Source: Photorhabdus namnaonensis
Lineage (GTDB): Bacteria; Pseudomonadota; Gammaproteobacteria; Enterobacterales; Enterobacteriaceae
Assembly: GCF_001684335.1 (NCBI RefSeq)
Contig: NZ_LOIC01000099.1
Span: 1-64,000, forward strand
Direction: 5' to 3'
DNA: 64,000 nt
This document shows positions 9,094 through 17,550 of this stretch, piece after piece. Under the pieces are notes generated by a model. It was not told the DNA's origin and made no database searches. It saw only the letters and a program-made list of their open reading frames with translations. How positions within the stretch are numbered: the first letter of the stretch is position 1; the number at the start of each line of letters is the position of its first letter. The position numbers and the translations under genes are program-made.

Positions 9094-9363
9094 ATGCCAC
9101 GCCAACGCCGACTGGTTAATGTAATGGCAAGGTGTCAAGGTAATCACAATGGTTACTCCAGGGCTATTAAAAATGCACTAGACAAAATAGACTTAAATCA
9201 GTCTGTTAATGAAATATCGAAACAGGTTGCTAATATACAAAATTTAGCTAAGAAAGGAATGATGAATGAAACACCAATAAGAGCTAAAAATACCTCGAAA
9301 GGAAAAACCAAAATAGGCAGTCAACGTGCTTTAGAAATGTGGAATAAAACTTTAGGGGTATAA
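9094..9363 (+). CDS. Truncated toxin tip, possibly AHH-nuclease-like
   Basis: 89 codons; the conserved part probably starts at Met 9124 because copy B is similar from that point. CQGNHNGYSRAIKNALDKI resembles the H-x-G-[NS]-H-x-x-Y segment downstream of the catalytic AHH motif in HNH/EndoVII-type polymorphic toxins. The AHH half and any Rhs junction are absent, so this is probably an inactive C-terminal remnant. It is followed after 2 bp by its probable immunity gene. The nuclease assignment is tentative. Confidence 0.45.
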   Translation: MPRQRRLVNVMARCQGNHNGYSRAIKNALDKIDLNQSVNEISKQVANIQNLAKKGMMNETPIRAKNTSKGKTKIGSQRALEMWNKTLGV

Positions 9364-9365
9364 TA

Positions 9366-9818
9366 ATGAAAAACAAAAATAAGAAATTTATAACTGAACC
9401 AATGAGTTTTTTATTTTCAGATAATCTTTTATCAGGGGGAGAAAAAGCACCCTCTGATATTATCCTATTGGAAGATAAAGACAAATCCCTCAGATTATCA
9501 TTAAGTCAAAATTTACCAAATGGATATTTAGTCTGGCAAGATCTTATAGAAAATAGCGTTGGTGAATTTTCTTTAGAAGATAACTATCCTGAAGCCGAAG
9601 ATTATTTAGAAGATATTGACGAAGAATACAGTGACTTACAAAAGGAAAAGACATTAATTTATAGAAAATCTAGAATGAAAAAAACAAATACAGAATACGA
9701 TGATTTTTATTTTGAAGTTTTAGATGAAGTCTATTATCAACTAAAAATGTTATCTATTCAAAGGTACATGTTAGGTTATCAGAAGAAATCGTTATTAGAA
9801 AAAATGTTCGAAATATAA
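9366..9818 (+). CDS. Putative immunity protein, copy A, probably truncated
   Basis: 150-residue acidic soluble protein. It is similar to the broken frame at 10588: SLSQNLPNGYLVWQDL here against LFEQDIPGNYIVWNDF there. A conserved tail (GLYPCGMTKDKKIVAFNP, about 9924-10002) lies in another frame downstream, so the ancestral protein was likely longer and this copy has lost its C-terminus by frameshift. No known family recognised. Confidence 0.5.
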   Translation: MKNKNKKFITEPMSFLFSDNLLSGGEKAPSDIILLEDKDKSLRLSLSQNLPNGYLVWQDLIENSVGEFSLEDNYPEAEDYLEDIDEEYSDLQKEKTLIYRKSRMKKTNTEYDDFYFEVLDEVYYQLKMLSIQRYMLGYQKKSLLEKMFEI

Positions 9819-10028
9819 ATAAGATTTCAAAATAGTGCTACATCTTATACCACTCATAATTCTATGTATAACAATGGGTTGAAGAAGGCTATGTGTAGCA
9901 TAATTACGAAACGTTATTTATAAAGAAGGGTTGTATCCATGCGGAATGACTAAGGATAAAAAAATAGTCGCTTTTAATCCAATGATATTAAAAACTAGTT
10001 GATATAGAAAATATGTTCTCATGAAAAA

Positions 10029-11137
10029 TCCGGAAAGATCTCCATGATCTTTAGGTTTTGTTATTTTCATACTTAAATAAATATTTTACAGGATTGATAT
10101 TATATATTAAATATGTAACTTAAAATCCAAAAATATAAAATAAATAAAAAGATAAAAAAAGGAATAATAAAGAAAAATATAATACTCATAGTAAATATAT
10201 ACATAGACTATATTTTAGCTATTTTATTCTGCTTTCTCTCTGAAACAGCAAAAAGCCGGGATCGCTTCCGGCTGGTTTCTTTCTTACATTGGTAAATACC
10301 CATGCTACGCCAATGCCGACTGGTTAGTGTAATGGCAAGGCATCAAGGTAATCATCACGGATATACTGATGCAATAAGAAATGCTCTGGATAAAATAAAT
10401 CCAAATCAATCAATACCATATCGAAACAAGTGACTCAACTACAAAATTATAGTTAAAAAAGATATGGCGAATGGCAATATTATTAGATCCAAAGATATGT
10501 GTAACACTGTATTCAGGGAAAAACATAAATTAAAAAGTAAGACAGAGCATCTTTGATCTCTGGAGTAAAATTTTAAGATAATTCAATATGAGTGAGATAA
10601 TAAATTCTTATATGGAACCCGTTGAATTTTTTAAAAGTTCGGATTTTTTATCCAGTTCTATTGAAGAGTTTAATGAATATGAAATTACTCATAATAAAGA
10701 TAGGGCATTAAAGCTTCTTTTCGAACAAGACATACCAGGTAACTATATTGTTTGGAATGATTTTTCTCTGATCTGGTATCCGAATTTTATCTTCATGAGG
10801 ATTATAAAAACCAGAAAAGGATATCCTTGACAGAGTAAAAATATCTATTCAGGATCAAGTTAAAGAAAATATGAGATAAAAGAAAACCATATCTTATAAG
10901 AAAGAAACAAGGGTTAGTTAATAACATAGAACACGATAACTTTCCAAATAAAGTAAATACCGAATGTAATAACATGTTAAATATAATAAACATTTATCGA
11001 TATTTATTTTCTTTTAATCAGAACGCTAAATTAGAAACCATATTGTCTATATTCAAAAAAGGAATTATGTCGTGCGGTATAAAAAAAGATAAAAAGACAT
11101 GAGTTATTTTCAATCCTATTCTTTTGAAGAATAGAGA
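10029..11137 (+). repeat. Tandem cassette duplication, copy B (decayed)
   Basis: Second copy of the 8815-9960 unit, beginning with a decayed version of the terminator hairpin (ATCCGGAAAGATC) and carrying broken toxin-tip and immunity frames. A short hairpin, AGCCGG/CCGGCT, near 10255 is more intact here than in copy A. Confidence 0.7.
10332..10577 (+). pseudogene. Broken copy of the AHH-like toxin tip
   Basis: The frame starts MARHQGNHHGYTDAIRNALD, parallel to 9124 in copy A, and stops at 10431 after 33 codons. Residual similarity continues in other frames. It keeps His-His where copy A has His-Asn, so neither copy is clearly ancestral. Confidence 0.6.
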
Positions 11138-11141
11138 ATAA
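10588..11141 (+). pseudogene. Broken copy of the immunity gene
   Basis: The opening frame (80 codons) matches the immunity gene of copy A through the IVWNDF segment and then loses frame. The continuation reads LVSEFYLHEDYKNQKRIS in another frame, parallel to SVGEFSLEDNYPEAEDYL in copy A. The tail FKKGIMSCGIKKDKKT followed by a stop and then VIFNPILLKN corresponds to the out-of-frame tail of copy A. At least two lesions are visible. Confidence 0.65.
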
Positions 11142-11149
11142 AGATAGAA

Positions 11150-11398
11150 CAGAGTCTGACACTGGCCCCTTACTGGCTGGACGGGCACGCTATCGCGGCT
11201 CAGGCCGCCGAAAAACTGGGGTACCGCTCTGTCGCAGACGCTATCCGCGATGAACTCAGCGCCTTTCTTGACCGCCTGCCTGTTCTACAGCGCCTGCATT
11301 TCTCCGACAGGAGCCCGTTTATCTCAGACGCCACGCTGAACTGGCTGCATCCCCCGGCCACCGTCAACAACGGCACCACGCAGGGGATTATTGGGTGA
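11150..11398 (+). pseudogene. tssA: C-terminal remnant of a TssA-type T6SS gene
   Basis: 82 in-frame codons with no start, ending TGA at 11396. APYWLDGHAIAAQAAEKLGY, FLDRLPVLQRLHFSD and SPFISDATLNWL are typical of the C-terminal end of TssA (VasJ/ImpA-N family) proteins. Composition switches back to GC-rich here, unlike the AT-rich cassettes to the left. The fragment shows that the island was cut out of, or inserted next to, a T6SS structural locus. Confidence 0.75.
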
Positions 11399-11994
11399 TC
11401 TCCGAGGAGGAAAATACGCAGCAAACGAACTTCATGACAAAAAGCAGCGATAATACCCAGATGATCAAGACGTTTAATGACAGACGCTGGCGTGGACATA
11501 TTGACTTTCCGGCAATCCGGCAAATAGAAGTAACAGATCAAAATTGGAGACCACCGTCAATCTCATCAACGCAATAAATACACAAAACAGGTGAAAGATC
11601 ACACTATTTTTAAATCAGGAATTAGGTGCGGAATGACAGCTCTATAACTCGTTCTTGGGTAAGTGGACGTTCATTCATATTGAGCTAGTGCATCAAACAC
11701 ATGAAACAATAACTCTCTTGAGGGGGTTGTCGTATCCATTCCTTCAGTGAGCGATCTGAACGATCCTAAATGAGCCGATTTTTAGCTAATTCTGCCTTTT
11801 TGTGAGGTTTCCTACCGAATTTGACACTTTCTGTCTGTTCATTGCTGCTATCGATACCAATCCATATTTCCTGTGAGATTTGACAGTATTTAATTTGTCA
11901 ACTAACGTTATTATTAACATATGAAATCATTGGAATAATGTAGGAAGGTAGGTAAGTAGCAAATGTAACTTTTAAAAATTAATAGGAGAAAATC
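11399..11994. other. Gene-poor junction region
   Basis: Apart from the recombinase fragment on the minus strand, I see no gene between the tssA tail and the toxin-like gene at 11995. A 60-codon frame at 11395-11577 matches nothing I know. Confidence 0.5.
11622..11781 (-). pseudogene. Serine recombinase (resolvase/invertase) fragment
   Basis: Read on the minus strand from about 11781: AHLGSFRSLTEGMDTTTPS, then ELLFHVFDALAQYE. After a one-base shift near 11672 it continues ERPLTQERVIELSF to a stop at 11622-11624. The FRSLTEGxDTTTPSGxLLFHxFxALAQxER pattern is the end of the catalytic domain of Tn3-type resolvases and DNA invertases. Only ~50 residues remain, with no catalytic N-terminus or HTH domain. 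Confidence 0.75.
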
Positions 11995-12945
11995 ATGCCG
12001 ACTAAAGGATCGTTGTATAACCTTGAGAATGTAAATCGTCAGATCGTTACACCACAAAACCTAGTTGAGCTGGGAATTGATGAGTCTATTCTCAACACTC
12101 CAGCACTTTTGGTTACTGATTCATCTGGCAAAAAGCAAAAACCTATTGGAATTTCAATTAATGGTGCAACATTTGGAGATTTTCCAGATGGCACAGCTGA
12201 AAGTCGTGGATGGTATTCTTATATGAATATCGGAGCGCCAATAATTGAAGAGAGAAAAAATATTACACAACCACCGCCTGATACCCTATCCTCGCGGACC
12301 TATGTAAATCGTGATTCTAGGGAGCGTTTCTTTGCCGATAATGTAAATTTTGAGATTTCAAATACAATAACATGGAACATTCAAGGCACAGCTCAATTGA
12401 CCTTCGGTGTACGAGACATGGCCTCTCTTACAAAAACCATAGAAACAAAATACAATGCTCGAGCGAGTTACAATCAAGGCAGTGTGGATGTTACTTATAC
12501 GGGTACCGCAGCCGCTCATGGCGAAGGTGAGGTATACGCTAATCTTATGCTTGCTATTCAAGGTTCAGTCGGTGGTTCTCTGACAACCTCATGGAACTCC
12601 ACTTCTGGAACCAATGGTAGCATCTCTGCGAAATCGCGCATACGAACTCTTGTTACACAACGTCGCGTCATTAAACAGTATAACTATACGATTCCTGTCA
12701 CCTTTGCTGGGTTCATCGCTGTTCGATACGCCTCCCCCGTTCCAATCAAGTCCCCGCCCCAAACCGCCCCGCCTAATAGTGCTGAGATTGTGGCCCAGGA
12801 TATCAACGTGCTTAATCTGGTTGGTGGCCAACGACATCGTGTAACGGGATTGGCAGAAACGGTATCTGCTCTAGAAGTTGATCATACAATCTTCGAGACC
12901 GAGTCTATGGAGTATTCAGATCAACCACTCTACCGGAAACCTTAA
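11995..12945 (+). CDS. Candidate aerolysin-type beta-pore-forming toxin
   Basis: 316-residue protein with a good AGGAGA site before the ATG. No Sec signal peptide is visible. The middle (residues ~120-230) is long, Ser/Thr/Gly-rich and alternating, as in the membrane-inserting strands of aerolysin/ETX-MTX2 toxins. It is followed by QYNYTIPVTFAGFIAVRY and a C-terminal beta-rich part. I infer a secreted or lysis-released beta-barrel pore former; this is a fold-level impression, not a family match. It is followed after 27 bp by a small partner gene and a shared terminator. Insecticidal activity would fit the host but is not shown. Confidence 0.45.
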   Translation: MPTKGSLYNLENVNRQIVTPQNLVELGIDESILNTPALLVTDSSGKKQKPIGISINGATFGDFPDGTAESRGWYSYMNIGAPIIEERKNITQPPPDTLSSRTYVNRDSRERFFADNVNFEISNTITWNIQGTAQLTFGVRDMASLTKTIETKYNARASYNQGSVDVTYTGTAAAHGEGEVYANLMLAIQGSVGGSLTTSWNSTSGTNGSISAKSRIRTLVTQRRVIKQYNYTIPVTFAGFIAVRYASPVPIKSPPQTAPPNSAEIVAQDINVLNLVGGQRHRVTGLAETVSALEVDHTIFETESMEYSDQPLYRKP

Positions 12946-12972
12946 AGTTATATTTCACAGGAGATAATTATT

Positions 12973-13317
12973 ATGTCATTCGATAGCATCTTTTCATTTG
13001 GCAAAGATAATGCGGAAACCGCTCAAAACCTCAGTAAATTATTGGAGAATAGAATTCCAGGCTCTCCTGTCGATCCTAACGCAAAGATTATTAAAGAAAC
13101 ATCTCCAGAAGCCCTATCTGTCATGGGGTTTCTCAACGGGTTTATGGGCGCTGTTCAGAAAACATCACAGACTCATAGTGAATCTTTTAATGATCCAAAG
13201 ACAACGGGCAACATGGCATCTTCTTCAATGAAAGAAGGCAGTAAGACTGTTGATGCTGATCCTGACATCAAGAAAGCTAGCGATAGCACTAAGGCAAAGG
13301 GTGACAAAAATACTTAG
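12973..13317 (+). CDS. Small partner protein of the toxin-like gene
   Basis: 114 residues with an AGGAGATAA ribosome-binding site. The N-terminal ~65 residues could fold (a Met/Gly/Phe-rich helix, VMGFLNGFMGAV). The last ~45 residues are Lys/Asp/Ser-rich and probably disordered. It is cotranscribed with the gene 27 bp upstream. It could be a chaperone, a second toxin component or an antidote; no family recognised. Confidence 0.55.
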   Translation: MSFDSIFSFGKDNAETAQNLSKLLENRIPGSPVDPNAKIIKETSPEALSVMGFLNGFMGAVQKTSQTHSESFNDPKTTGNMASSSMKEGSKTVDADPDIKKASDSTKAKGDKNT

Positions 13318-13404
13318 GGAAAATGCCCAACGTCGCCGATATTGTGCCAACGACCATTACCGGCGATATATACAGCATTAACAAGGTTAGCTTCGCTATA
13401 CTCC

Positions 13405-13446
13405 ACGGGGTTCGGATTAAGTTTCGAACCCCGTTTATCTTGTTGA
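13405..13446 (+). terminator. Intrinsic terminator after the toxin-like pair
   Basis: ACGGGGTTCG pairs perfectly with CGAACCCCGT over a 10-nt loop, followed by TTTATCTTGTT. It closes the 11995-13317 unit. Confidence 0.85.
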
Positions 13447-13503
13447 GTGCACGGCTAACTGAAAATATAATCACAATAGTTTATCTGCCAGTATTAACTA
13501 TTT

Positions 13504-14607
13504 TCAGCAAAGTTTTCTCAATGCTGAGATCAATTTTTGAATACCTAATTCAACTTTACTACGGGGACATCCTACATTAAAACGGAGAAAACCCTCACCA
13601 GCTTCACCATAAATTTTACCTGGCATAATGGCGATTTTCTCTTCATGGATAAGTATCTGCTGCAATTTATCATCATCAATATTCAGATTACGCAGGTCTA
13701 CCCAAGCCAAATAAGTTGCCTGGGGTGGCTGCCAGTTCAATTGTGGAAATGCAGCATTCAGTTCCTGTGCCACATAATTCAAGTTATCACTCAAGTAATT
13801 GCGCAGTTCATCAAGCCAGATATGTCCCTCCCTGTAAGCTGCAATATAGGCTGATATCGCTAAAATAGCAGGAGAAGATAATCCATCACTCTGCGTTAGT
13901 TGATGAGAATATGCCGCACGGCTATGACCATCATTAATAAAACCATAAGCACCCGTAAGGGCAGGAAGGTTAAATGATTTGGATGCAGAGGTTATTAATG
14001 CCCAATGTGTCGTGGCAACTTCACTCCAGGGAATATGTTTTGTGTCTCTCAAAGTCATGTCCATATGAATTTCATCTCTGATGACGTTAACATTATAACG
14101 CTCACACAGCTCAGACATCGTTTTAAGTTCAGAATGACCCTAGACTTTGCCTGTTGGGTTATGTGGATTGCACGGCAATAATATTTTGGTTTCTGGTTGC
14201 GATAGCAAAGTTTCAAGTTGATTCATATCGCACACCCAGTTATTGCCTTGTTTCTTAAGTGGGCAAGGAAGCAACCGCCGCTTATTCTCCTGAATAACTT
14301 TATAAAAACCATCAAATGCATCGGGCAATCGGATGGTATTACAACGCTCATGAAGTAGATAAACAAGAATGCCGACTATAACTGTCCCCAAAATACCAGT
14401 ATCAATGGATTGAATACCAAGAATATTTTGGATGTTATTGGTTTTCAATATCGTGGGATCTGTCGTTGGCAGGATACCTGTGGTTGTTAAATAAAAGTTT
14501 ATCCCCAGATGAAATACTGTAAAACCTACGAAGCCGGTAAAAGCTGCCACACCTTTATTTTCGCGTGCCATACCTAGCGGGATAGCAATCGCGAACATAA
14601 TGAGCAT
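13504..14607 (-). pseudogene. malX'-'malY deletion chimera (maltose/glucose PTS permease joined to PatB/MalY lyase)
   Basis: Read on the minus strand. It opens with a fragment of the MalX EIIC domain (MFAIAIPLGMARENKGVAAF, then NIQNILGIQSIDTGILG and LLHERCNTIRLPDAFDGF). It then passes directly into the middle of MalY, a pyridoxal-phosphate C-S beta-lyase (LPCPLKKQGNNWVCDMNQLE, LLPCNPHNPTGKV). A stop at 14140-14142 interrupts; MalY resumes from MSELCERYNVNVIRDEIHMD through the SASKSFNLPALTGAYG lysine segment to a normal C-terminus. Missing are the MalX start, most of MalX including EIIB, and the MalY N-terminus. In E. coli malX and malY are adjacent in that order, so a deletion fused them. Confidence 0.88.
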
Positions 14608-15050
14608 AATGACTCCAGCGGATATTATTAGGAATTATTTAATAAATAGCACTACGGATTATCGGGTGAAATGGTTCACTATTGATAAATATTTTAAAGA
14701 AGGATTATTAGTTTGCTAGGATCACGTAAAAGCTACTCAAAAAATCATTATTATCCTTTAAGTCGTTCATATATTAAACAAAGAATAGGCAGAACCGTAA
14801 TATTACAATTCTGCCAAAGGAAAAGTGCGTTTGGTTGAGCCTGATTTTATATTTTGAATAGATATCATTGTCATCTTGTCAGGAAAATATCTTCAATTCC
14901 TATTTACAATGGTACCAATAAAGATACGAAGGTAAGAAGTCAGTTTTTGTTCAAATTCTCCTAATAATCCATTTGAACAATAGGATTAATCATTGAGTTA
15001 ATTTATAAGATGAAAAATATAATCATCTGATAATTACAAATTGATATTAG
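14608..15050. other. Intergenic AT-rich region without recognised genes
   Basis: Between the malX remnant and the luxR-type gene. No start of malX and no long frame are present. A short CTTTGCCAAA-type motif is not enough to call a site. Confidence 0.5.
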
Positions 15051-15779
15051 TTATATATAGCCAAGTAATGCAGCTTTAGCTATTGCCTGGAATTTATTCT
15101 TACAATCCAGTTTTTTGACGATATTCATTAGGTGGAAATCAACTGTACTTTTAGTGACACAAATGGTTGATGCAATTTCAATTGATGTCATCCCATCTGC
15201 GGTATACCTTAATACCTCTAATTCTCTATGTGAAAATGAGGTATTATCGATATAGAACGATTGTAAATACTTTGTGTGTGATGTTAAATATCTTATTATC
15301 CTAATATATACTCCTAAAATTTCTCCACTACATTTATACATTGTCTCGTTATCAATAGGCCCATCTTTTCCCGCAACAGAAAATACTCCATAAGTTCCTG
15401 AAAATGCAGGAAGACCAAAGGTGATCCCAGAGCGAAACCCATATTTCTGATTCACATACCACAGTTCTTGTCCATTAGATTTGGAAAAGAAATCCAAATC
15501 CCATATTTTTGAAAAAGAAGGCGGCACTGGTCGGAAATTTAGAACGGGATCAATCATCCAATACTTTTTTTCTATATAAAGGGCCCTCCAAGATTCATGA
15601 TAATTATTAAAGAAATACACTTCTCGGTTAGATATAGGAAAACGCGCCTTTAATAAAAGGGAGAACAAACTAAATCCCGAAATTTTGTTAATAAGTTCAC
15701 AAATTTCAGCCACAAAATGGGGATCTACGTCTAATTTATGGAAATTATAAGGTAAGGTATATGGTCGATAAATATTCAT
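15051..15779 (-). CDS. LuxR-family solo regulator with AHL-type ligand domain (SdiA-like)
   Basis: 242 residues. Residues ~20-165 are the autoinducer-binding domain and ~177-242 the LuxR-type HTH (FSHRELEVLRYTADGMTS, then a KSTVDFHLMNIVKKL recognition helix). All six invariant ligand-pocket positions of AHL receptors appear conserved: Trp64, Tyr68, Asp77, Pro78, Trp93, Gly118. That differs from PluR-type Photorhabdus receptors, which have altered pockets. No luxI-type synthase is visible in the window, so this is a solo that would sense exogenous or non-self signals. It is divergent from the PixA-like gene across a 512-bp gap. I recall SdiA-like solos in Photorhabdus; exact orthology is not established here. 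Confidence 0.88.
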   Translation of the reverse strand: MNIYRPYTLPYNFHKLDVDPHFVAEICELINKISGFSLFSLLLKARFPISNREVYFFNNYHESWRALYIEKKYWMIDPVLNFRPVPPSFSKIWDLDFFSKSNGQELWYVNQKYGFRSGITFGLPAFSGTYGVFSVAGKDGPIDNETMYKCSGEILGVYIRIIRYLTSHTKYLQSFYIDNTSFSHRELEVLRYTADGMTSIEIASTICVTKSTVDFHLMNIVKKLDCKNKFQAIAKAALLGYI

Positions 15780-16291
15780 TCAATGTCCTCTTGAAAATTA
15801 AGAATATTGATAGTGAATCCTAATATTTATTATAGTAGCAGAATTTAAACTTAATAGAGAAAATAATTCTTTACTGTTATACAGAGGCAGAATCTGATAA
15901 GCCATCATGTATTATTCGTAAACAAGAGAAATTATATCAATAGGATTGAAAATTTAATAATCATGAAAAACAATATATATAAAAACATATTATAGCCATA
16001 TGAAGAACATTAGACTATTTTCAAGTCAATATAAGTAATTATTTAATATTTTACTCTAAAAAATCATGTTTTATTCTTTACAACAATAAATTAATTAAAA
16101 TATTGAATCATATGAAACAACACCTAATAAATATATGAGTAATTTTCCCGTATAAACTATGATTTATACCAGTAGCTGTTTCAACTTTAATAGTTAATTA
16201 TATAAAAAGAAAGTTATTAAAATAATAATTAGTAAACAAAATAATCTTTCTATTCCTAATAAATAGTTTAAATATGTAAAGAGGTGTTATA
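15780..16291. other. Divergent promoter region, luxR-type gene and pixA-like gene
   Basis: 512 bp of very AT-rich DNA (many ATAT/TTAATT runs). It must carry promoters for both flanking genes. I found no convincing lux-box dyad. Confidence 0.45.
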
Positions 16292-16882
16292 ATGAATGAA
16301 GTCATTCAGGGTAAAGATGACATTGCTATAACCAGGAGCTCTGTTACAGCTGATGTGACCTTTGTTATTGATATTAATTCAATAATTGAATATCTTCACA
16401 CTAATAATCTTAAAAGTTCTCTGAACCCTAAAGATCCAACAATTATCCGTCAGCATGTATACATAGCTAATTATACTCCAGAGCTTGGATTAAAAGTAGC
16501 GAGTTCATCTGGTGCCCGCGTAACTGTTCCTATTAATGCAAATATTAGATGGAGGGCTACAACTGTATCCAATAATTTCGACTATACAATTATATTGTAT
16601 AAATTCAAAAAACTTAGTACAGGACAAGATGTCATCTCTGTCCCATCACAAATATGGTCACAGAATCCTATAGGCAAAAAAGTTCCAATGGTCCCTTCAG
16701 GCGTTAACGCAGATGAGGATGAACCTAAGGTAATTTTTGTTGAATCTCAAGACAGTTATTTCCAAGCAATAGCTCATAGACCAGGTGTAGAGCAATATAC
16801 ATGGTTCTTTGCTGCTTATGACGGCAAAAAACTCCTAGGTTATTATCGATATGATCCATATATTGAAGTAACTAATAACTAA
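16292..16882 (+). CDS. PixA/AidA-family inclusion-body protein
   Basis: 196 residues, GAGGTG ribosome-binding site. It matches the PixA/AidA family layout: an N-terminal DVTFVIDINSIIEYL strand, a central beta-sandwich with VPINANIRWRATTVSN, and the C-terminal FFAAYDGKKLLGYYRYDPYI signature. PixA is an abundant inclusion protein of Xenorhabdus and AidA is a quorum-regulated protein in Burkholderia/Ralstonia; the molecular function is poorly known. Its place opposite an AHL-receptor-like LuxR gene suggests density- or signal-dependent expression, which is inference. Confidence 0.85.
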   Translation: MNEVIQGKDDIAITRSSVTADVTFVIDINSIIEYLHTNNLKSSLNPKDPTIIRQHVYIANYTPELGLKVASSSGARVTVPINANIRWRATTVSNNFDYTIILYKFKKLSTGQDVISVPSQIWSQNPIGKKVPMVPSGVNADEDEPKVIFVESQDSYFQAIAHRPGVEQYTWFFAAYDGKKLLGYYRYDPYIEVTNN

Positions 16883-16904
16883 TCATTTGTATATTACCAT
16901 TTTC

Positions 16905-16948
16905 TACTGGAAAATTATTAAAAATAGTTTTCCAGTATTTTTATTTTT
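16905..16948 (+). terminator. Intrinsic terminator after the PixA-like gene
   Basis: TACTGGAAAA pairs with TTTTCCAGTA (loop 13 nt), followed by TTTTTATTTTT. Confidence 0.88.
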
Positions 16949-17550
16949 CACTTTACTTAAATATCTGCAATAAACACTAATTTATATAATAATATCACCA
17001 CTGTATAGAGAAAAGCATCTAACATCCAGGTAAGTCTATTCTTCTCCATGAATTTAACAATCTTCCGACAATTATTCCGTCATCGGCTCAAGTGATTTTC
17101 TCTCTATTATTTGTTTCTTTAGCCAAAATCACTTATAAAAACCATTACATTCGACATTATCATTTCTTAAGCAACATAGTATTAAATTAAAATTTAGATG
17201 ATTGTTACTTGTTTAACTTAATTTTTCCGTTATTTAAAAACCTTCCTAGTAAAGATCATCCTATTTTCCTGGAAGATACTACCTGTTGCTTACTCCACTT
17301 AAGTTAATTCTTTAATAAGAAACAAAATAAGTGTTCTTATTAACTCATTATGATCCGAATAACCAATTAATTAAAATTTCCAATAGAAAATCGAGATGTA
17401 AAAGAAACGTCACTCGTTAATCAGAGAAAGATATAACTCGGAGTGTGCTTTAATAACGAATAAATTAACCAATACGCATGTCATTACTATCAGGTTATCA
17501 CCCCATATTTATGTTTTATGGAATAAAATATCATCCTTATTGGTGAATGA
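16949..17550. other. Long leader/promoter region upstream of the TpsB gene
   Basis: No gene seen. An inverted repeat AAGTGATTTT/AAAATCACTT lies at 17090-17134 (25-nt loop). It is a candidate regulatory or terminator-like structure in the TPS operon leader; no known operator was recognised. Confidence 0.5.

Larger units (their letters stand above)
8815..9960 (+). repeat. Tandem cassette duplication, copy A
   Basis: This unit holds the terminator hairpin, ~200 bp of very AT-rich DNA, a GC-richer patch (9060-9110), a toxin-tip fragment and an immunity gene. The same order and clearly similar sequence recurs at 10029-11137. Shared landmarks include the CTCTCTGAAACAGCAAAAAG segment (9029 and 10238), the ATGGCAAGG toxin start and the tail reading CGMTKDKK / CGIKKDKK. 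Copy A keeps longer open frames than copy B. Confidence 0.75.

Noticed and set aside
7800..11140. CRISPR-like array
   Set aside because: The repeated units are ~1.2 kb gene cassettes and related terminators, not short regularly spaced repeats; no cas genes.
11399..11994. Intact insertion sequence
   Set aside because: Only a ~50-residue recombinase fragment is present, without terminal inverted repeats or target duplications that I could find.
13323..13580. 85-codon frame after the toxin-like pair
   Set aside because: It runs through the strong terminator at 13405 and into the malY remnant; no ribosome-binding site or motif.
15780..16291. lux box between the LuxR gene and the pixA-like gene
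   Set aside because: No ~20-bp dyad resembling known lux boxes was found in this AT-rich stretch.
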